From assembly GCA_027074255.1 (NCBI GenBank), contig JALTDI010000101.1, positions 1-10,107 on the forward strand: 10,107 nucleotides of DNA. Direction: 5' to 3'. Position 1 is the first letter of the stretch; every line of letters starts with the position of its first letter. Under the pieces are notes generated by a model. That model did no database searches. It had not been told where the DNA came from and was given only the letters and a program-made list of their open reading frames with translations. This stretch comes from Desulfurellales bacterium (GTDB taxonomy: Bacteria; Campylobacterota_A; Desulfurellia; Desulfurellales; Hippeaceae). Positions 7,283 to 10,107 of this stretch are shown here, one piece after another. The position numbers and the translations under genes were made by a program.

Positions 7283-7810
7283 CTATTTATTAGGAACAAA
7301 AGAGAATGACATTCTTCTGCCCTGATAATCGGCACTGCCCTCTATTGAGCCATACTCAGCCAAATCCTCTTTTATCCTCTCTATAAGCTGTTCTATTAAT
7401 TCTTTTTTATCTAACTCTCTGCCTCTAAAAAATACATTAAACTTAACCTTGTTTTTCTCCTCCAAAAACTTTCTTGCAAGCTTAATTTTTGTGTTATAGT
7501 CGTTATCAGCTATTCTCGGTCTGAGCTTAACCTCTTTTACCTTGATGACCTTCTGCGTTTTTTTGCTTCTTTGCTGTTTTTTCTGTTTGTCATAGTTGTA
7601 TTTGCCGTAATCCATTATTTTGCAGACCACCGGAGCTGAGCCTGAGCCAACCATAACCAAATCCAGTCCAACGTTTCTTGCCCTTGTAAGAGCCTCTTTA
7701 AATTCCACAACACCAATCTGTTCACCGCTTTCAGTAATCAATCTGACCTTGTCCGCCTTGATATTCTCGTTAATCGGCGGAAGACTCTTTTTTCTAAAAT
7801 CTCCTCTTAT
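7283..7810 (-). CDS. infC: translation initiation factor IF-3, probable AUA start
   Basis: IF3 binds the 30S subunit, blocks premature 50S joining and rejects poor start codons. The 175-residue reading has the N-domain with INENIKADKVRL (13-24) and VCKIMDYGKYNY (62-73), a Lys-rich linker (about 74-92), and a C-domain starting KEVKLRPRIADNDY (92-105) with FRGRE (128-132) and the QGRRMSFSFVP end. The conserved INE motif lies upstream of the first standard start codon, a TTG at 7741, so the true start must be further upstream. Between the in-frame TGA at 7814-7816 and that TTG there is no ATG, GTG or TTG. The ATA at 7808-7810 lies 6 nt after GGAGG of a 10-nt Shine-Dalgarno match and is the best candidate. 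Rare start codons (AUU in E. coli) are known for infC and underlie IF3 autoregulation. Identity is certain; the exact start codon is inferred. Confidence 0.95.
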   Translation of the reverse strand: MRGDFRKKSLPPINENIKADKVRLITESGEQIGVVEFKEALTRARNVGLDLVMVGSGSAPVVCKIMDYGKYNYDKQKKQQRSKKTQKVIKVKEVKLRPRIADNDYNTKIKLARKFLEEKNKVKFNVFFRGRELDKKELIEQLIERIKEDLAEYGSIEGSADYQGRRMSFSFVPNK

Positions 7811-7812
7811 AT

Positions 7813-7822
7813 ATCACCTCCT
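7813..7822 (-). promoter_or_regulatory. extended Shine-Dalgarno sequence that fixes the AUA start of infC
   Basis: The minus strand reads AGGAGGTGAT here, a 10-nt perfect complement to the usual 3' end of 16S rRNA. Its GGAGG core ends 6 nt before the ATA at 7808-7810. It is built from the last two Arg codons (AGG AGG) and the TGA stop of thrS. So strong a site next to a near-cognate codon is the pattern expected for IF3-controlled initiation. Confidence 0.85.
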
Positions 7823-9676
7823 AATATTTATCTGCTCGTTCAATAAAGAAACAAACTGCTCTGCTTCAAAACTTCCCACATCGCCTTTTTTTCTCTGCCT
7901 TACGGAGATTTGACCGCTTTGAGCTTCTTTATCTCCAATAATCACAGTATACGGAATTTTGTCGTTTTCTGCCAGTTTTATTTTTTTGGACAGCGTCTCA
8001 TTTCTTCTTTCCAACTCAACCCTTATATTTTTATCCCTCAACTCTTCATAAACTTTATATGCATAATCATCGTGTTTTTGCGAAACAGGCAAAACCCTAA
8101 CCTGCACGGGAGCAAGCCAAAGCGGAAAATCACCTGCATAATTTTCTATCAAGACGGCAATAAAACGTTCAATCGAACCCAAAATAACCCTGTGAACCAT
8201 AACCGGCTGTTTATCTTTACCGTCCTCATCCGTATAGGTTAAACTAAACCGCTCAGGCAGAGTGAAGTCACACTGAATAGTGGCGCACTGCCAGCTTCTT
8301 CCGATGGCGTCTTTTAGTTTTACGTCAATTTTAGGTCCGTAAAATGCACCGTCACCTTCGTTTATTTCATATTTTCTATTTGTATTTTCCAAAGCGTTAA
8401 TCAAAGCGTTTGTCGCAAGTTCCCACTGCTGGTCGCTTCCTATCGAATTCTCAGGTCTTGTTGATATTTCAAGCTCATAATCAAAACCGAACATTTCCAT
8501 AACATCCTGAACAAAATCCAACACACCAATAATCTCGTCGTTAAGTTGGTCAGGTCTGCAAAATATGTGAGCATCGTCCTGTGTAAACTCCCTAACCCTC
8601 AAAAGTCCGTGCAAAACCCCGCTCTTTTCGTGCCTGTGCACAACACCGAGCTCGAAATATCTCTTCGGCAGCTCTTTATAGCTCCTCTTGGTTGACTTAT
8701 ATACCTCAATGTGACCGAGACAGTTCATAGGTTTTATGCCGAAACTCTGCTTATCTATTTCGGTGAAATACATATTTTCTCTGTAGTGGTCGAAATGACC
8801 GCTTTTTTTCCACAAATCCGTCCTTAAAATCTCAGGACCCTTAACAAACTCATATCCTCGTTTTATATGTTCTTTTCTTTCAAAATCCTCGATAATATCC
8901 CTCAGCATTGCACCTTTGGGATGCCAGATAATAAGCCCCGGACCAACCTCATCAGTTATGCTGAACAAATCCAAGTCTTTTCCAAGTCTTCTATGGTCTC
9001 TTTTTTTAACCTCTTCCAAAAACTTCAGATAATTATCAAGCTCCTCTTTTGTTGCAAAAGCAGCGCCGTAAATTCTTTGGAGCATAGGTCTGTTCTCATC
9101 GCCCCTAAAATATGCCCCCGCAACACTCAGAAGTTTGAAATACTTCAAGTATCCGGTTGAGGGGATGTGCGGACCCCTGCAAAAATCCGTGAAATCTCCC
9201 TGTGTATAAAAACTCAAAACATCATCGTCTATATCGTCTATAATTTCAACTTTGTATTCGTCTCCCTTTTTCTTAAAGAAATCCAAAGCCTCTTTTTTGT
9301 TTAATTCTCTTCTTTCAAATTTATAGTTAGCACCCGCAATTTTTTTCATCTCCTTTTCAACGGCTTTCAAATCTTCTTCTGTCAGTGTTTTTCCAACGTC
9401 CATATCGTAGTAAAAACCGTTTTCTATGGCAGGACCTATTGCAAATTTAGCATCGGGGAAAATATGCGTTACGGCTTGTGCCATTATATGAGCCGCCGAA
9501 TGCCTCAAAATATCAACGCCCTCTTTTGAATTAACGTCTATAAATTCCACCTCGCTATCCTTATCGAGCGTTGTATTCAAATCAACCGTTTTATCGTCTA
9601 TCTTTGCCGCAACAACATTTTTCAGCTTATTTTTCTTCACATACTCAAGCAAATTCGTACCCTTTGCAATAATCAT
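7814..9676 (-). CDS. thrS: threonyl-tRNA synthetase (ThrRS)
   Basis: Class II synthetase that charges tRNA-Thr and edits Ser-tRNA-Thr. The 620-residue product has a TGS domain (about 1-48), the N2 editing domain with HSAAH (59-63) and CRGPH (166-170), the class II catalytic core, and an anticodon-binding domain (about 520-615). Catalytic zinc ligands are C319, H370 and H495. Motif 2 is RYFELGVVHRHEKSGVLHG (339-357) and motif 3 contains HRVILGSIERF (495-505). By comparison with E. coli ThrRS the TGS domain lacks about 14 N-terminal residues. An in-frame TAG two codons upstream of the ATG at 9676 rules out extension. The usual MNCPGH signature reads MNCLGH (317-322). The ribosome binding site AAGG/AGGG is modest. 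The gene starts 24 nt after the tRNA-Val 3' end, leaving no room for a T-box or an E. coli-style operator leader. The last codons form the infC ribosome binding site. Confidence 0.98.
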   Translation of the reverse strand: MIIAKGTNLLEYVKKNKLKNVVAAKIDDKTVDLNTTLDKDSEVEFIDVNSKEGVDILRHSAAHIMAQAVTHIFPDAKFAIGPAIENGFYYDMDVGKTLTEEDLKAVEKEMKKIAGANYKFERRELNKKEALDFFKKKGDEYKVEIIDDIDDDVLSFYTQGDFTDFCRGPHIPSTGYLKYFKLLSVAGAYFRGDENRPMLQRIYGAAFATKEELDNYLKFLEEVKKRDHRRLGKDLDLFSITDEVGPGLIIWHPKGAMLRDIIEDFERKEHIKRGYEFVKGPEILRTDLWKKSGHFDHYRENMYFTEIDKQSFGIKPMNCLGHIEVYKSTKRSYKELPKRYFELGVVHRHEKSGVLHGLLRVREFTQDDAHIFCRPDQLNDEIIGVLDFVQDVMEMFGFDYELEISTRPENSIGSDQQWELATNALINALENTNRKYEINEGDGAFYGPKIDVKLKDAIGRSWQCATIQCDFTLPERFSLTYTDEDGKDKQPVMVHRVILGSIERFIAVLIENYAGDFPLWLAPVQVRVLPVSQKHDDYAYKVYEELRDKNIRVELERRNETLSKKIKLAENDKIPYTVIIGDKEAQSGQISVRQRKKGDVGSFEAEQFVSLLNEQINIRR

Positions 9677-9700
9677 AAGACCCTACCTTAAAAACAAAAA

Positions 9701-9775
9701 TGGTGGGCGCAAGTGGTTTCGAACCACTGGCCTCTTGCGCGTCAAGCAAGTGCTCTCCCCCTGAGCTATGCGCCC
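9701..9775 (-). tRNA. tRNA-Val, anticodon GAC
   Basis: A complete 75-nt cloverleaf is visible on the minus strand. The 7-bp acceptor stem GGGCGCA/TGCGCCC is followed by TA, the D arm GCTC-AGGGGGA-GAGC, the anticodon arm CTTGC-TTGACGC-GCAAG, a 5-nt variable loop, the T arm AGTGG-TTCGAAA-CCACT, discriminator A and an encoded CCA. All stems are fully paired. The anticodon GAC (plus-strand 9741-9743) reads the valine codons GUC and GUU. A promoter lies just upstream. The 3' end is followed by a T5-G-T5 run (9690-9700) and then thrS, so it may be processed out of a tRNA-mRNA transcript. Confidence 0.97.
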
Positions 9776-9897
9776 AATTACGAAGAATGTTGTTATCATT
9801 TTATCCCCTGCTTGTCAAGATTTATGTACAAATACGGCAAACAGGAAATTATTGTAAACGTATAAATCACTACCCACCGAAGTTTTTCATATAGTCT
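9776..9897. other. intergenic region between the OmpA-like gene and tRNA-Val
   Basis: This 122-nt AT-rich spacer holds the tRNA promoter in its left part. To the right, after the OmpA-like stop codon, I find no convincing hairpin with a T tract, so the end of the upstream transcript is not evident. No small gene with a ribosome binding site is visible. Confidence 0.6.
9790..9818 (-). promoter_or_regulatory. sigma70-type promoter for tRNA-Val and possibly the thrS operon
   Basis: On the minus strand a consensus -35 box TTGACA (9813-9818) is followed by a 17-nt spacer and a -10-like TAACAA (9790-9795). The TG one base upstream of it gives an extended -10 element (TGATAACAA). Transcription would start near 9781-9783, six to eight nucleotides before the mature tRNA 5' end, which is a typical tRNA leader. 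The -35 and the spacing are ideal; the -10 is imperfect. It is the only convincing promoter I see, and it may drive the downstream genes too. Confidence 0.75.
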
Positions 9898-10107
9898 CTA
9901 CTTTTTCAGCTCTATCTCCACTCGTCTGTTTTTTGCCCTTCCCTCTTTTGATACATTACTTGCTATCGGGTTTGCTTTGCCTTTACCCTTAATCAAAAAT
10001 AGGCTTGGTGAGAGCTTTTCAACATACATAAGATAGTCAGCAACAGATTGAGCCCTTTGAAGCGAGAGTTTGAGATTATAGGCATCACTGCCTATATTGT
10101 CGGTGTA
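9898..10107 (-). CDS. OmpA-family C-terminal peptidoglycan-binding domain, 5' part outside the window
   Basis: Only the last 69 residues are visible. They match the end of an OmpA-like (OmpA/MotB/Pal) domain: YTDNIGSDAYN at 1-11, LSLQRAQSVADYL at 14-26, the GKGKANPIASN stretch at 41-51 and the EGRAKNRRVEI signature at 55-65. D3 and R18 occupy the positions that in OmpA bind diaminopimelate of peptidoglycan, with the same 15-residue spacing. The protein should therefore tether an outer-membrane or lipoprotein part to the cell wall, in the periplasm. Whether the missing N-terminus is a beta-barrel, a lipoprotein or another type cannot be told. The stop is TAG. It lies on the same strand as the translation genes, but the tRNA promoter separates them, so it is probably a different transcription unit. 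Confidence 0.93.
   Translation of the reverse strand, partial: YTDNIGSDAYNLKLSLQRAQSVADYLMYVEKLSPSLFLIKGKGKANPIASNVSKEGRAKNRRVEIELKK

Noticed and set aside
7273..7335. Longer in-frame version of rpmI reaching into infC
   Set aside because: The added 21 residues do not resemble L35, and GTG 7272 has a well-spaced GGAGG and yields the normal 66-residue length.
7283..7741. infC starting at TTG 7741
   Set aside because: This would cut off the conserved INENIKADKVRL segment of the IF3 N-domain, and no ribosome binding site stands before it.
9677..9700. T-box riboswitch or tRNA-mimic operator upstream of thrS
   Set aside because: The gap is only 24 nt; neither element can fit. No T-box elements were seen before pheS or ileS either.
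369..9894. Many plus-strand open frames of 60-125 codons
   Set aside because: Nearly all lie antisense to strongly supported genes, and the one at 9700-9894 spans the tRNA gene and its promoter region. They show no recognisable domains and are shadows of the minus-strand genes and tRNA.
9819..9897. Intrinsic terminator after the OmpA-like gene
   Set aside because: Only a short imperfect TACAA/TTGTA pairing is present, with no strong stem and no following T tract in the right direction.
1..10107. CRISPR arrays, insertion sequences, attachment sites or other mobile signals
   Set aside because: No regular repeats, terminal inverted repeats or transposase-like reading frames were seen; the content is housekeeping with uniform base composition. 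The tRNA-Val gene shows no nearby repeat of its 3' end within the window.

Overview
The window is dominated by one long minus-strand block of translation genes from an AT-rich bacterium (roughly 40% GC by eye). Read in the direction of transcription, from high to low coordinates, it holds: the 3' end of an OmpA-family envelope gene; a tRNA-Val(GAC) gene with its own sigma70-type promoter; then thrS, infC, rpmI, rplT, pheS, pheT and ileS; and finally a truncated AMMECR1-domain gene that runs off the left edge. I see no plus-strand gene. The plus-strand open frames all lie over better-supported minus-strand genes. No stretch longer than 300 bases lacks a gene.

The OmpA-like peptidoglycan-binding domain points to a diderm (Gram-negative-type) bacterium. 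All synthetases are of the bacterial form: ThrRS with an editing domain, heterotetrameric PheST with bacterial PheT domains, and IleRS with a C-terminal zinc knuckle. The sequences remind me of deltaproteobacterial or Deferribacteres-like versions, but I cannot name a taxon from the sequence alone.

The genes are tightly packed. Gaps are 24 nt (tRNA to thrS), 3 nt (thrS stop to infC start), 10 nt (infC to rpmI), 16 nt (rpmI to rplT), 83 nt (rplT to pheS, holding an intrinsic terminator), 20 nt (pheS to pheT), an 11-nt overlap (pheT and ileS) and 18 nt (ileS to the AMMECR1 gene). The order thrS-infC-rpmI-rplT-pheS-pheT is the classic one known from E. coli. The addition of ileS and an AMMECR1 gene to its end is less familiar.

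The most informative signals concern regulation. infC appears to start at AUA behind a 10-nt Shine-Dalgarno match, which suggests IF3 feedback on its own initiation. rpmI and rplT also start on non-AUG codons (GUG and UUG), whereas every other gene here with a visible start uses AUG. A strong hairpin plus U8 tract lies just before the pheS ribosome binding site, with no room for a promoter after it, so it probably acts as an attenuator at the position E. coli uses for pheM. I did not find an evidently novel system. The AMMECR1 gene is the only protein gene of biochemically obscure function.
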